Assembly (NCBI GenBank): GCA_002728135.1
Contig: PBVE01000023.1
Span: forward strand, 284,433 to 348,432
From: Rhodospirillaceae bacterium
Lineage (GTDB): Bacteria > Pseudomonadota > Alphaproteobacteria > UBA828
DNA: 64,000 bases
Reading direction: 5' to 3'
Part shown: positions 53,265-62,320 of the stretch, one piece after another
Layout of the letters: each line of letters starts with the position of its first letter
Position numbering within the stretch: the first letter of the stretch is position 1
Made by a program: the position numbers and the translations under genes
Notes under the pieces: generated by a model
What the model saw: only the letters and a program-made list of their open reading frames with translations
What the model was told of the DNA's origin: nothing
The model's database searches: none

Positions 53265-54764
53265 TTAATGATGACTCACCATTAGATGGCCTATTTTACT
53301 TCGGTCTGCGGGTGAGTTAAATTCACCCACTAATCTACCATTGTTGATAACCCCAATTTGATCTGAAATAGCAAAGATTTCATCTAAATCTTCGCTAAGA
53401 AGTAATACAGCCGTACCATTACTTGCAGATTTTCTTAATGCTTCATGCACCGCTGTACAAGCTCGAACATCAAGGCCACGCGTAGGTGAATGTGCTAGAA
53501 GTACAGTTGCACTGCCAGCTAATTCTCTTGCCAAAACAAGTTTTTGAGCGTTACCACCAGAGAGTAACCTTGCACGAGTGCTTGGTTCAGCACCGTGAAT
53601 CTCACTGTCAATAATTGCCTGTTTAGTCTCTTTATTTATTGCACGACGGTTAGTCCAAAAAAAAGTTCCAAATTGACCAGACTTTAGGTGTGTAATAACA
53701 CAATTATCCATTACTGATAAATCTCCAGCCAAACCGTAAATATATCTTTCAGCAGGTACACAAGTTAGGCCGAGTGCTCTTACCCTGCTGGGAGAGGGGT
53801 TTGTTAGGGGTGTTCCGGATAAAATAAACTCTCCAGAATTCATAGATCTTACACCCATAAGTATTTCAGCTAACTCCGTCTGTCCATTTCCTCCTACTCC
53901 TGCAAGACCATAAACTTGTCCTGCATTAAGCTTCAGATTAAAATTGTCTAAGGCAGTATGACCGTTATCTCTTTTAGAAAATATTCCATTGAGTTCTAAA
54001 ACTGTTTCTTTTGGGGGAGAATATGAAATACGAGAAATTTCCGTCGGTTCCCCAACCATTAATTTAGACAGTTTCTCAGGAGTAAGGTTTTTAGGTGATT
54101 GTCCAGAGTCGATAGTTTTTCCGCCTCTCATAACAGTTACCCGATTGGCGTGACTAAAAACCTCACGAAGTTTATGAGTTATTAGAATAATACATTTACC
54201 TTGTTCAGCAAAAATTTGCAGTTGGTCTAAAAGACCGGTTGATTCTTCATCGGTTAAAACAGCTGTGGGTTCATCTAGAATTAGAATTTTTGCACCACCT
54301 ATTAAAACCTTAATTATTTCTGTGCGTTGCTGTTCTGAAACAGAAAGTGTATTTACTTGAGCATCTGGGTCTATATCAAAACCTATTTCATTACTTATGT
54401 CAGATATTTGCTTTCTTACTCTCTGCAAGCTTTTTCTCCAGCCACCTTGACCATGTGCTAGAACGATATTTTCAAGAACTGTCATATTTTCAACTAATTT
54501 AAAGTGTTGATGAATCATTCCTACACCAAAATCATTAGCAGCCTGTGGGCCATCAATAATTACAGGTTTATCAGATATTTTCACCAAACCTTTATCCGGT
54601 GCATAAAGGCCAGACGCTATGTTCATTAATGTTGATTTACCCGCACCATTTTCTCCTAGTAGAGCATGCACTTCTCCCCAATGTGCAGAAAAGAAAGCGT
54701 CCACAAGAGCTGAGTTTTGACCAAAACTCTTGTGAACGCCTTGAAATTCGAGTGCCTTTCTCAT
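53265..54764 (-). CDS. BMP-type ABC transporter ATP-binding protein (NupO-like, double ATPase)
   Basis: A 499-residue fused tandem ATPase as in ribose and BMP-linked transporters. First domain: Walker A LLGENGAGKSTLMNI, signature LSVSEQQRTEI, Walker B ILILDEPTAVLT. Second domain is degenerate at Walker A (GVGGNGQTELAEIL) but keeps LLSGGNAQKLVLAREL and a Walker-B-like LLAHSPTRGLD, as normal for the family. It energises uptake through the two permeases. Confidence 0.95.
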   Translation of the reverse strand: MRKALEFQGVHKSFGQNSALVDAFFSAHWGEVHALLGENGAGKSTLMNIASGLYAPDKGLVKISDKPVIIDGPQAANDFGVGMIHQHFKLVENMTVLENIVLAHGQGGWRKSLQRVRKQISDISNEIGFDIDPDAQVNTLSVSEQQRTEIIKVLIGGAKILILDEPTAVLTDEESTGLLDQLQIFAEQGKCIILITHKLREVFSHANRVTVMRGGKTIDSGQSPKNLTPEKLSKLMVGEPTEISRISYSPPKETVLELNGIFSKRDNGHTALDNFNLKLNAGQVYGLAGVGGNGQTELAEILMGVRSMNSGEFILSGTPLTNPSPSRVRALGLTCVPAERYIYGLAGDLSVMDNCVITHLKSGQFGTFFWTNRRAINKETKQAIIDSEIHGAEPSTRARLLSGGNAQKLVLARELAGSATVLLAHSPTRGLDVRACTAVHEALRKSASNGTAVLLLSEDLDEIFAISDQIGVINNGRLVGEFNSPADRSKIGHLMVSHH

Positions 54765-54821
54765 GTCGAGGACCTATGACTAAATTAGGTCTATATTCGA
54801 ATTAGAGGATGGCAAGCTCAT

Positions 54822-55931
54822 CTAGTTTAGTTGTCCTATAACGCCCTGTATAAGGTAGTCCATTCCCCATAGATCTCCGTCACCAGGGGTTTCTCCTGCT
54901 TTAACACGAATATTTCCTTCTTGGTCATATATTGGACCTTCAAAGACGTGTTTGCCATTGAGAAGGGCTTGTCTTTCAGATTCAATTTTTGCAGCTACAT
55001 CAGCTGGGATCTTATCTCCGCAACAGGATATGTCAGTTCCTCCACTGCTTATATGTACAAAATCTCCATAAGGTCGTTCACTTGGATTCCAAGTACCAGC
55101 AGCAATAGATTTGATTGTTGGTGCGAGGTACCTATCCCAGACCCAAATTGATGAACATTGAGTAGCCTGATCAGCAAATTCGCGCATGTCTCTGTGGTGT
55201 CCTGTACCGAAGATGCCATTTTCCTGAGCAACAACTTGTGGTGTTGGAGTGTCAACGTGTTGACCAATTACATCAATACCTTGTTCTACAAGTGCTTGTG
55301 CTGCAGATCTTTCTTTCACTGGGTCATTCCATGAACCAGTGTATACAACATTAAGAGTAACATCAGGGTTTACTTGTCTAGCTCCAAGAAGATAAGCATT
55401 TACAGTCCAGTTAACTAATCCAAAGGGATTAGCAGCTACAAAGCCTATCTTATTAGTTTTTGTAAGTCCGCCTGCAGCTATACCGCATAAATACTGACTC
55501 TCGTAGGTTCTTCCATAAAAACCATTTAAATTTGGTCCGTTTGTAGTACCTGCAGGATTAAGAAATGCTACATTTGGATGTTTTTCAGACATTGTTTTGA
55601 TTGCATCACTGTGACCAAAAGCACCTCCAATGATGACATTATGTCCTCGTCTAATTAACCGCTCAGCAGCGTTGATAAACTGGGAGGCGACTTCAGGAAC
55701 TTTTTCTACCCAAGTAATCTCCATTCCTAACTCAGCTTCCATACGTTCTCTAGCTTCATATAATGCTTGGGTCCAACCTCCGTCATTTACTTCACTGAAG
55801 TAAATCATTGCGACCTTTGGTTCACCATCAAGCTTAAATGCAGAAGCTGATGCTTGGTCTATCTTTCCGGACATGGTAATACCTAAAGCAATAGCTATTC
55901 CTATTGCAAAGGTAGATAATTTTTTAATCAT
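54822..55931 (-). CDS. BMP family substrate-binding protein (periplasmic, nucleoside/nucleobase class)
   Basis: Periplasmic binding protein of the BMP/Med family. The frame is open to 56003, but the ATG at 55931 is chosen because of the strong GGGAGGGA upstream and the resulting type I signal peptide (MIKKLSTFAIGIAIALGITM, cleavage after ASASA). It is 369 residues long. There is no lipobox Cys, so it should be soluble in the periplasm. Family motifs include VAMIYFSEVNDGGWTQALYE, VIIGGAFGHSDAI, NGFYGRTYESQYLCG and VDVIGQHVDTPTPQ-like segment. Substrates in the family include nucleosides, purines and autoinducer-type molecules; the exact ligand is unknown. First gene of the importer operon. Confidence 0.93.
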   Translation of the reverse strand: MIKKLSTFAIGIAIALGITMSGKIDQASASAFKLDGEPKVAMIYFSEVNDGGWTQALYEARERMEAELGMEITWVEKVPEVASQFINAAERLIRRGHNVIIGGAFGHSDAIKTMSEKHPNVAFLNPAGTTNGPNLNGFYGRTYESQYLCGIAAGGLTKTNKIGFVAANPFGLVNWTVNAYLLGARQVNPDVTLNVVYTGSWNDPVKERSAAQALVEQGIDVIGQHVDTPTPQVVAQENGIFGTGHHRDMREFADQATQCSSIWVWDRYLAPTIKSIAAGTWNPSERPYGDFVHISSGGTDISCCGDKIPADVAAKIESERQALLNGKHVFEGPIYDQEGNIRVKAGETPGDGDLWGMDYLIQGVIGQLN

Positions 55932-56088
55932 AAAATCCCTCCCTATTAGAACAATGCTGATGAATTGAATAACATACATATATAACACCAGCAAAATTTT
56001 CATGTTTAGTTAATTTACTCAGTTAACAGACTTTTAGTCAAAAAGACCAGAGCCTATTCGTCAAGCTTGATTTTTAATTATATTCATT

Positions 56089-56122
56089 TCTTTATAGATT
56101 ACACCTCTTTATAGATTACACC
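56089..56122. repeat. 17-bp perfect tandem duplication at the 3' end of the M20 gene
   Basis: TCTTTATAGATTACACC occurs twice without a spacer, at 56089-56105 and 56106-56122. The right copy contains the last codons and the stop of the minus-strand M20 hydrolase gene, the left copy lies just after the stop. The duplication does not change the protein, because the stop is in the gene-proximal copy. It looks like a recent slippage or misalignment event. Confidence 0.85.
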
Positions 56123-57239
56123 ACCGACGGATTAATAATTGATAAATTTCTGATGCTTTTTCTATATGATTTACAGGGCAATATTCGTCTGTTTGGTGAG
56201 CCATTTCCATTTCTCCAGGGCCAAGTATAATAGTTGGTGGATTTCCATACGCTGGTGTTAGAGCAGATGCATCAGTAAAATAAGGTGCTCCTCGAGGAAC
56301 AATATTTTCTTCCAGTATGTTCCCCATCAAACCAAAAACTTCTTTCACCCAAGGATTTGTGTGGGAAGTATGAACGCCACTGACGTTTACTAAACTTAAC
56401 ACTTCATTTTCTTCACCTAGATAACCTTTTATACCATCAAGAAGGGCTCCTCGATCTTGATCGGGTAATGTTCTAATATCTATGGTGAACTCACTATGGT
56501 CCGGAACAGAGTTAAGGTTTTGTCCGCCTGTTATCATTCCAACATTCAGTGTCGCACTACCTAGCAGCTCATGTGGGGCAACATTAAAGTCGAATTCCTC
56601 AAGTTTAGAAACCGATCTTGCTGCTTTATAGATTGCATTTTCACCTTCTTGTGGCATGGATCCATGGGCTGTAATCCCTTTTGTCTCCACTCTTAGCCAT
56701 AGAGCACCTTTATGCCCTAAAATGGGGTAATTAGATGTAGGTTCGCAAATTACTACAGCTCCTGCTTCTCCAAGGGCACCAACTTCCCCTAGATAAAATG
56801 AACCCTCACACCCTGTTTCTTCCCCTGCACAAATTGCAAGGACAACATCTGATTCACCTTTTGCAACTTCTGGTGCGACGGATATTGCGGCGTGGACAGA
56901 TGCAGATATTCCACCCTTCATATCTGTAGTGCCGCGACCATAGACCTTACCATCAATAATTTCTGCTCCAAAAGGGTCTACGGACCATTTTTTGGTTCCC
57001 AATGGAACTACATCGATATGGCCACCAAAGCATATGGGGGGCTTTGTACCTTTACTTTTCAATCTGGCAATTAAACTAGTTCTATTCTTTGCAAACTCAT
57101 ATGAGTCAACCTGTATGCCAGCATCTGACAAAAGATTACCCAAGTATTCTGCACACTCTACCTCTCGTCCTGGAGGGTTTCTAGTATCAATTCGAACGAT
57201 ATCTTGAGTAATTTCAACTGCAGTTGGAGTATGTGACAT
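56109..57239 (-). CDS. M20-family metallohydrolase (ArgE/DapE-like deacylase)
   Basis: A 376-residue zinc peptidase/deacylase with the two-metal motifs: GGHIDVVPLG (metal His and catalytic Asp), GRGTTDMKGG (bridging Asp), AGEETGCEG (catalytic Glu and metal Glu), and the C-terminal metal His in EMEMAHQTDEYC. The TAHGSMPQEGENAI lid-domain motif is typical of ArgE/DapE and carbamoylases. The substrate may be an N-acyl or N-carbamoyl amino acid derived from compounds brought in by the neighbouring importer. It lies upstream of the importer operon on the same strand (about 180 bases before the BMP start) and is divergent from the quinone-oxidoreductase-like gene. Confidence 0.9.
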   Translation of the reverse strand: MSHTPTAVEITQDIVRIDTRNPPGREVECAEYLGNLLSDAGIQVDSYEFAKNRTSLIARLKSKGTKPPICFGGHIDVVPLGTKKWSVDPFGAEIIDGKVYGRGTTDMKGGISASVHAAISVAPEVAKGESDVVLAICAGEETGCEGSFYLGEVGALGEAGAVVICEPTSNYPILGHKGALWLRVETKGITAHGSMPQEGENAIYKAARSVSKLEEFDFNVAPHELLGSATLNVGMITGGQNLNSVPDHSEFTIDIRTLPDQDRGALLDGIKGYLGEENEVLSLVNVSGVHTSHTNPWVKEVFGLMGNILEENIVPRGAPYFTDASALTPAYGNPPTIILGPGEMEMAHQTDEYCPVNHIEKASEIYQLLIRRWCNL

Positions 57240-57421
57240 GTCTATACCTTGTTATGGAATTGAATTCTAAGTTTTTAGGATGATAAATTATTTTTTAAAA
57301 AAAAATAACAATCAAATGAATTAATATAAAATATTCAAGTTTAAACTTTTTATGTGTTTTTTTAAATTATGAGTATAGTGATAATAAATCATGATGTTTA
57401 TTAAAATAAGTAGTATTTGCA
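57240..57421. promoter_or_regulatory. Divergent promoter region M20 gene / oxidoreductase-HyuBA operon
   Basis: 182 very AT-rich bases between two divergent catabolic units, so it must hold both promoters. It contains A-tract and T-tract runs (near 57290-57303 and 57353-57362) of the kind bound by nucleoid proteins and a TATAGT near 57375 that could be a -10 for the plus strand. No regulator gene is adjacent and I see no clear operator. Confidence 0.4.
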
Positions 57422-58417
57422 ATGTCTCGAATTGTTCGCTTCCATAAGATTGGTGGCCCGGAAGTTCTGTGTGTTGACGAAGTCTCAGATATTTATCCAG
57501 GTCCAAATGAGGTTAGGATTAATGTTAAGGCGATTGGCCTTAATCGGGCCGAGGTTATGTTGAGAGAGGGTATATATCATGAAAAACCAAAATTTCCTTC
57601 AAGACTCGGATATGAGGCTGCCGGAGTTATTGACCTAGTTGGAGATGATGTAAGTTGTTGGAAAGTTGGGGATATCGTATCAACAATCCCTTCGTTTTCT
57701 CTATCTCAAACAAATCAAGGTGTGTATGGAGAAAGTGCTATTGTGCCTGCTGAGGTTCTTTCAAAATATCCTTCTTGTTTAACACCGATTCAGGGTGCAG
57801 CTATTTGGATGCAGTACTTAACTGCATATGGGGCTTTGGTTTCTTATGGGAATTTAAAGTCTGGTCAGACTGTAATTGTTACTGCAGCCAGTAGTAGCGT
57901 TGGAATAGCTGCAATACAATTGGTAACGCTTCTCGGTGCTGAAGTTATTGCAGTAACTAGAAACAATATTAAGAAACCTCCCCTATACAAACTTGGTGCA
58001 CAGCATGTAATAGTTACTGAAGAAGAGGATCTGATAGATGAAGTTAAAAAAATTACAAATGGGAGAGGGGCTGACTTAGCCTTCGACCCTATTGCAGGAC
58101 CAGCATTAAACTTAATTTGTAATTCTATGGCAAATCACGGAAAAATTTTTGAGTATGGTGCCTTGTATCCAGGAAATACCAATTATCCCCTTATGCCAAT
58201 GCTTGCAAGATCGTTATCAATAATTGGTTATCAGGTTCTAGATTTTGTTCTTGATTCAAAGAAGCTTAATCCTGCAAAGGAATTTATTGTTGAGCAGATT
58301 GAGTCAGGAGAATTAGACCCTATAATAGATAGTGTATTTCCACTTGATAAAATTCAAGACGCACACCGTTATATGGAATCAAATAAGCAGTTAGGAAAAA
58401 TTGTAGTGACGACTTAG
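57422..58417 (+). CDS. Zinc-independent medium-chain dehydrogenase/reductase (quinone oxidoreductase-like)
   Basis: The 331-residue protein has the MDR GroES-like N-domain (RLGYEAAGVIDLVGDDV) and a Rossmann domain with TAASSSVGIAAIQLVTLLGA, the AxxGxxG-type NADPH motif. Structural and catalytic zinc ligands are absent, as in quinone oxidoreductase QorA and zeta-crystallins. It probably reduces an enone or quinone with NADPH. It is the first gene before the second HyuB-HyuA pair; 28 bases separate it from hyuB. Confidence 0.9.
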   Translation: MSRIVRFHKIGGPEVLCVDEVSDIYPGPNEVRINVKAIGLNRAEVMLREGIYHEKPKFPSRLGYEAAGVIDLVGDDVSCWKVGDIVSTIPSFSLSQTNQGVYGESAIVPAEVLSKYPSCLTPIQGAAIWMQYLTAYGALVSYGNLKSGQTVIVTAASSSVGIAAIQLVTLLGAEVIAVTRNNIKKPPLYKLGAQHVIVTEEEDLIDEVKKITNGRGADLAFDPIAGPALNLICNSMANHGKIFEYGALYPGNTNYPLMPMLARSLSIIGYQVLDFVLDSKKLNPAKEFIVEQIESGELDPIIDSVFPLDKIQDAHRYMESNKQLGKIVVTT

Positions 58418-58445
58418 AACTTAATTCTGAAAGGGAGTTTGGTGA

Positions 58446-60203
58446 ATGGTTATAAATGAAGAGCCCTACACCGACAAAATCGTAACAACAGATATAGTTA
58501 CTTGTGAGATTATACGAGGTAAATTAACTGCAATAGCAGATGAGATGGGCCTTGTGTTAATGAGAAGTAGTATGAGCCCGGTAATATACGAGGTTCTAGA
58601 TTTTGCTTGTGGATTCTGTGATCCGAATGGAGAACTAGTTGCCCAAACAAACGGAATCACTGTTTTTACGGGCATGTTCTCAATACAAATTAATGCCATA
58701 AAGGAAAAATTTGGAAAGAACATTCAACCTGGAGATGTATTTATTTTAAATAATCCATATATCGGTGGTACTCATTATAATGATGTTGGAGTAATTAAAC
58801 CGGTATTTGTTGAAGAAAAATTGTTTGCATTTGCTATATCAATTTCTCACTGGACTGATGTCGGTGGCAAGGCCCCCGGATCTCTGCCAGCTGATTCTAC
58901 GGAAGTGTTTCAAGAAGGTATATGCTTTCCAGGGATTCATATCTATAAAGCTGGAGAGCGTCAGGATGCAGTCTTTGAGATGATTGAACATAATGTTCGC
59001 CTTCCAACGATGGCATTAGGCGATTTAAACGCTTCTTTAGCCTCAGTCCGTATAGCTGAAAAACGCTGTCTTGAGCTTTGTAATAAATATGGCGACGACT
59101 CAGTTGCAGAAACTTTTTTGCATATTCTTGAAACAAGTGAAAGAGTAAGTCGAGAAGCGGTGCGTGCACTACCAGATGGAATTTATTGTGCAAAAGATTG
59201 GGTCGATGGTGATGGTATATGTAATGAGAGATTTCCTACTGAGGTCGAGGTAAAAATAAGTGGAGATGAGATTGTTTTTGACTACTCAGGTTCATGCAAA
59301 CAATTGCAAGGTCCAGTTAATTGTTCTCGTGCTGCTTTAATATCTGCTGTAAAAACAGTATTTAAAGCTATAGTTGATCCACAAGCTCCATCTAATGAGG
59401 GCTGGTTCAGGCCTTTAAAGGTTATTGCTCCTGAGGGGACTGTTTTTACTGCTACAAAACCTGCACCTGTAGGATGGTATTATGAGGGCACTGGTCAGGC
59501 TTCGGAACTAGCCTGGAAAGCACTGGCACCGTTAGCTCCTGACAGAGTTAGTATGGGAAGTGCAAACAGCTTATGCGTTACTGTGTTGGGAGGCTATGAT
59601 AATACAAGAAAAGAACCCTGGGTTATGATTGAACCAAGTATGGTTGGTTGGGGAGCAACAGACGAGCGTAATGGAAACTGTGTTACTAGTGCTATTACTA
59701 ATGGCGATACTTTCAATTATTCCATTGAGCTTTTGGAGGCAAAATTCCCTGTTAAAGTAAACCAATACGCTCTAAATATAGAAGGTGGTGTTGGTGCAGG
59801 AAAATTTCGTGGAGGTTATGGTTCGATTAGAGAATATGAAATTCTCGCAGATGATACGATTTTGTCTGCAAGCTATGGAAGATCAATAGAACAACCTTGG
59901 GCTCAAAATGGTGGGTCAAACGGATCATGTAATTATTTTGAATTAAGCTCAGGTAATGAAACAAATCGTAAATCTCGTGCACCTACTACAAAAATGAAAA
60001 AGGGTGATGTTATTCGAATGGTTACAGGTGGAGGGGGAGGTTATGGTAATCCCTTTGAACGACCTATTGATGATGTTTTAGGTGAGGTAATTGCTGAATA
60101 TATTACTGTTGAACAGGCTCGAAATGCTTATGGTGTAGTTATAAATGGAAATCAAATTGACCGGGAAGCAACCACTAGATTAAGAAATCAGGTAGGCAGC
60201 TAA
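58446..60203 (+). CDS. hyuB: Hydantoinase/oxoprolinase family protein, HyuB-type subunit (second copy)
   Basis: The 585-residue subunit shows the canonical metal motif GDVFILNNPYIGGTHYNDV and ISISHWTDVGGKAPGSLP, DGDGICNERFPTEVEVKIS and GGGGGYGNPFERPIDDV near the end. The canonical GGTH, unlike the GGIGH of the first copy, and the shorter C-terminus show the two are distant paralogues. GGGAG precedes the start. The HyuA subunit follows two bases after the stop, i.e. the order is B then A, opposite to the first locus. Confidence 0.92.
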   Translation: MVINEEPYTDKIVTTDIVTCEIIRGKLTAIADEMGLVLMRSSMSPVIYEVLDFACGFCDPNGELVAQTNGITVFTGMFSIQINAIKEKFGKNIQPGDVFILNNPYIGGTHYNDVGVIKPVFVEEKLFAFAISISHWTDVGGKAPGSLPADSTEVFQEGICFPGIHIYKAGERQDAVFEMIEHNVRLPTMALGDLNASLASVRIAEKRCLELCNKYGDDSVAETFLHILETSERVSREAVRALPDGIYCAKDWVDGDGICNERFPTEVEVKISGDEIVFDYSGSCKQLQGPVNCSRAALISAVKTVFKAIVDPQAPSNEGWFRPLKVIAPEGTVFTATKPAPVGWYYEGTGQASELAWKALAPLAPDRVSMGSANSLCVTVLGGYDNTRKEPWVMIEPSMVGWGATDERNGNCVTSAITNGDTFNYSIELLEAKFPVKVNQYALNIEGGVGAGKFRGGYGSIREYEILADDTILSASYGRSIEQPWAQNGGSNGSCNYFELSSGNETNRKSRAPTTKMKKGDVIRMVTGGGGGYGNPFERPIDDVLGEVIAEYITVEQARNAYGVVINGNQIDREATTRLRNQVGS

Positions 60204-60204
60204 A

Positions 60205-62259
60205 ATGGTTCGGGTAGCTTCTGATATTGGTGGGACATTTACAGATTTAGTATTTTTTGATGAGATAACAGGTAATCTGGGTACCGCAAAATCACTTACA
60301 ACGCCCTCTGATTTAACTCGAGGGGTAATAAACACAATTGAACTTTCGGGTGTTAGCACAACTGATGTAAATTTCTTTGTTCACGGCGGTACAACTGTTA
60401 TTAACGCAATAACAGAAAGAAAAGGGGCTAAAACTGCTCTAATAACTACATTTGGGTTTAGGGATGTTTTGGAGATTCAACGGGGAAACCGACCTGACCT
60501 CTATAATCTACGTTTTGAAAAAGAAGAACCAATAGTCCCTAGGTTTTTACGTTTTGAGGTGACTGAGAGGGTATCTTCAATTGGGGAAGAATTAGTAGGC
60601 CTTAATACGGAAGACCTCGATTCTATAATTTCTGTTTGTCGTGAGGAAGGTGTTGAGGCTATAGCGATCCAATTTTTGCATAGTTATGCTGCCCCAGAGC
60701 ATGAGGAAAAAACTGCAACATATTTACGAAAAAAATTACCCAATGTTTCTATCACTGCAAGTTATGAAATAACAAGAGAATGGCGTGAATATGAGCGTGC
60801 CAATACGGCAGTTCTTAATGCATATGTTCAGCCAATTATTCAAAAATATTTTAGTAGCTTGGAGAATGAGTTACAAAAATCGAATGTAAGGCCACCATAT
60901 GCTGCTATGCAGTCAAATGGTGGAACCACCAGTTTTGATTGGGCCAAGGAACACCCTATAACACTTATGGAGTCAGGCCCGGCAGCAGGGTGTAATGGAG
61001 CGGCAATAGTTGGTGAGTTGTGTGGTGAGCCCCAAGTAATTTACTTAGATATTGGTGGTACAACTGCTAAATGTACTACTATAGAAGATGGAAAGCCTAA
61101 GGTCACAACCGATTATCGTCTTGAATATACCCGCACACAATTTGGTTATCCTGTTCGGGTTCCAATTGTTGATATTGTTGAAATTGGTGCAGGAGGGGGA
61201 TCTATCGCTTGGTTTGATAAAGCTGGTTTGTTGAAAGTTGGTCCAGTTTCATCTGGTGCAGATCCAGGTCCAGCATGTTATGGACTTGGAGGGAATGAGC
61301 CAACTGTTACTGATGCAAAGCTAATTACAGGAGTGATAAACCCAAAAAACTTCGCTAGTGGTCAATTTGACCTTGACATAGGTAAAGCAAGAACATCTAT
61401 GCAGAAGATTGCTAATGGGCTTAATAATTCTATTGAAGACGCAGCGGTTGCAGTTATTCGAACTGCTGAGGCTAATATGATAAATGCTTTAAAGCTAGTG
61501 TCAATTCAGCGTGGACATGACCCTAGAGAGTTTTCATTAGTTGTTGGAGGGGGTGGTGGTGCAATGCATGGTGCACCTCTTGGTCGTGAGTTAGGGGTAA
61601 AGGGTATTATAGTTCCTTTATACCCAGGGTTGTTTTCGGCTTGGGGTATGTTGGCAACTGAACCACGCCGCGATTTTATGAGAACTGTTTTAAAAAGAGC
61701 CGAAGATGTGAGTGATAAAACGATAAAATTGATACTTGATGAGTTAAAGTCACAAGCTACAGATCATTACGGTGCGGATAGTGATATAGGTAATACTTCA
61801 ATATCTTTTGAATTTGGTATTGACCTGAGATATCTGGGACAAGAGCATTCTGTTACTGTTCCAGTAGATATTAATAGTTCGTCCGTTGATTCTATCTTAG
61901 ACTCATTCCATAAAACCCATGAAAAAACTTATACATTTAAACTTATAGATACACCTGTAGAGTTTGTTACATACCGGCTTGCCGCAACAGCTTCAGTTCC
62001 AAGACCTGAGGTCAAAAAATTATCAAATGGTAGCAGGTCTATAGAAGATGCACATGCTGGAAAAAGAATGGTAAATTTTCTAGAAGACGGCAGGCATGAG
62101 GCAGCAATTTATCTGAGAGATCGTTTACCCTCAGGATGCGAACTTGATGGTCCTATAATTATAGAAGAGGCAACCTCCACAACAATAGTTCATCCAGGTC
62201 AGTCAATGATAGTTGATGATTTTGGTTTTCTTCGGATATCAGAAGGTAAAAGTATTTAA
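60205..62259 (+). CDS. hyuA: Hydantoinase/oxoprolinase family protein, HyuA-type subunit (second copy)
   Basis: ATP-binding partner of the preceding HyuB. The 684-residue product has VASDIGGTFTDLVFFD at the N-terminus, FVHGGTTVINAITERKGAKTALI, the second nucleotide motif YLDIGGTTAKCTTIEDG (Lys in place of Asp/Ser found in the first copy), GAGGGSIAWFD and the long Gly-rich VVGGGGGAMHGAPLGRELG. It would act on ring amides or imides with HyuB. It ends 61 bases before the convergent enoyl-CoA hydratase-like gene. Confidence 0.92.
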   Translation: MVRVASDIGGTFTDLVFFDEITGNLGTAKSLTTPSDLTRGVINTIELSGVSTTDVNFFVHGGTTVINAITERKGAKTALITTFGFRDVLEIQRGNRPDLYNLRFEKEEPIVPRFLRFEVTERVSSIGEELVGLNTEDLDSIISVCREEGVEAIAIQFLHSYAAPEHEEKTATYLRKKLPNVSITASYEITREWREYERANTAVLNAYVQPIIQKYFSSLENELQKSNVRPPYAAMQSNGGTTSFDWAKEHPITLMESGPAAGCNGAAIVGELCGEPQVIYLDIGGTTAKCTTIEDGKPKVTTDYRLEYTRTQFGYPVRVPIVDIVEIGAGGGSIAWFDKAGLLKVGPVSSGADPGPACYGLGGNEPTVTDAKLITGVINPKNFASGQFDLDIGKARTSMQKIANGLNNSIEDAAVAVIRTAEANMINALKLVSIQRGHDPREFSLVVGGGGGAMHGAPLGRELGVKGIIVPLYPGLFSAWGMLATEPRRDFMRTVLKRAEDVSDKTIKLILDELKSQATDHYGADSDIGNTSISFEFGIDLRYLGQEHSVTVPVDINSSSVDSILDSFHKTHEKTYTFKLIDTPVEFVTYRLAATASVPRPEVKKLSNGSRSIEDAHAGKRMVNFLEDGRHEAAIYLRDRLPSGCELDGPIIIEEATSTTIVHPGQSMIVDDFGFLRISEGKSI

Positions 62260-62320
62260 CCCTAACTAATCATATAGAAATTTTGGCTAGTTTTCTTATA
62301 AGTAAACATTCTTGTGGAAT

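Noticed and set aside
55931..56003. Longer start of the BMP binding protein
   Set aside because: The shorter start has GGGAGGGA and a clean type I signal peptide; the extension would place a second hydrophobic stretch before it.
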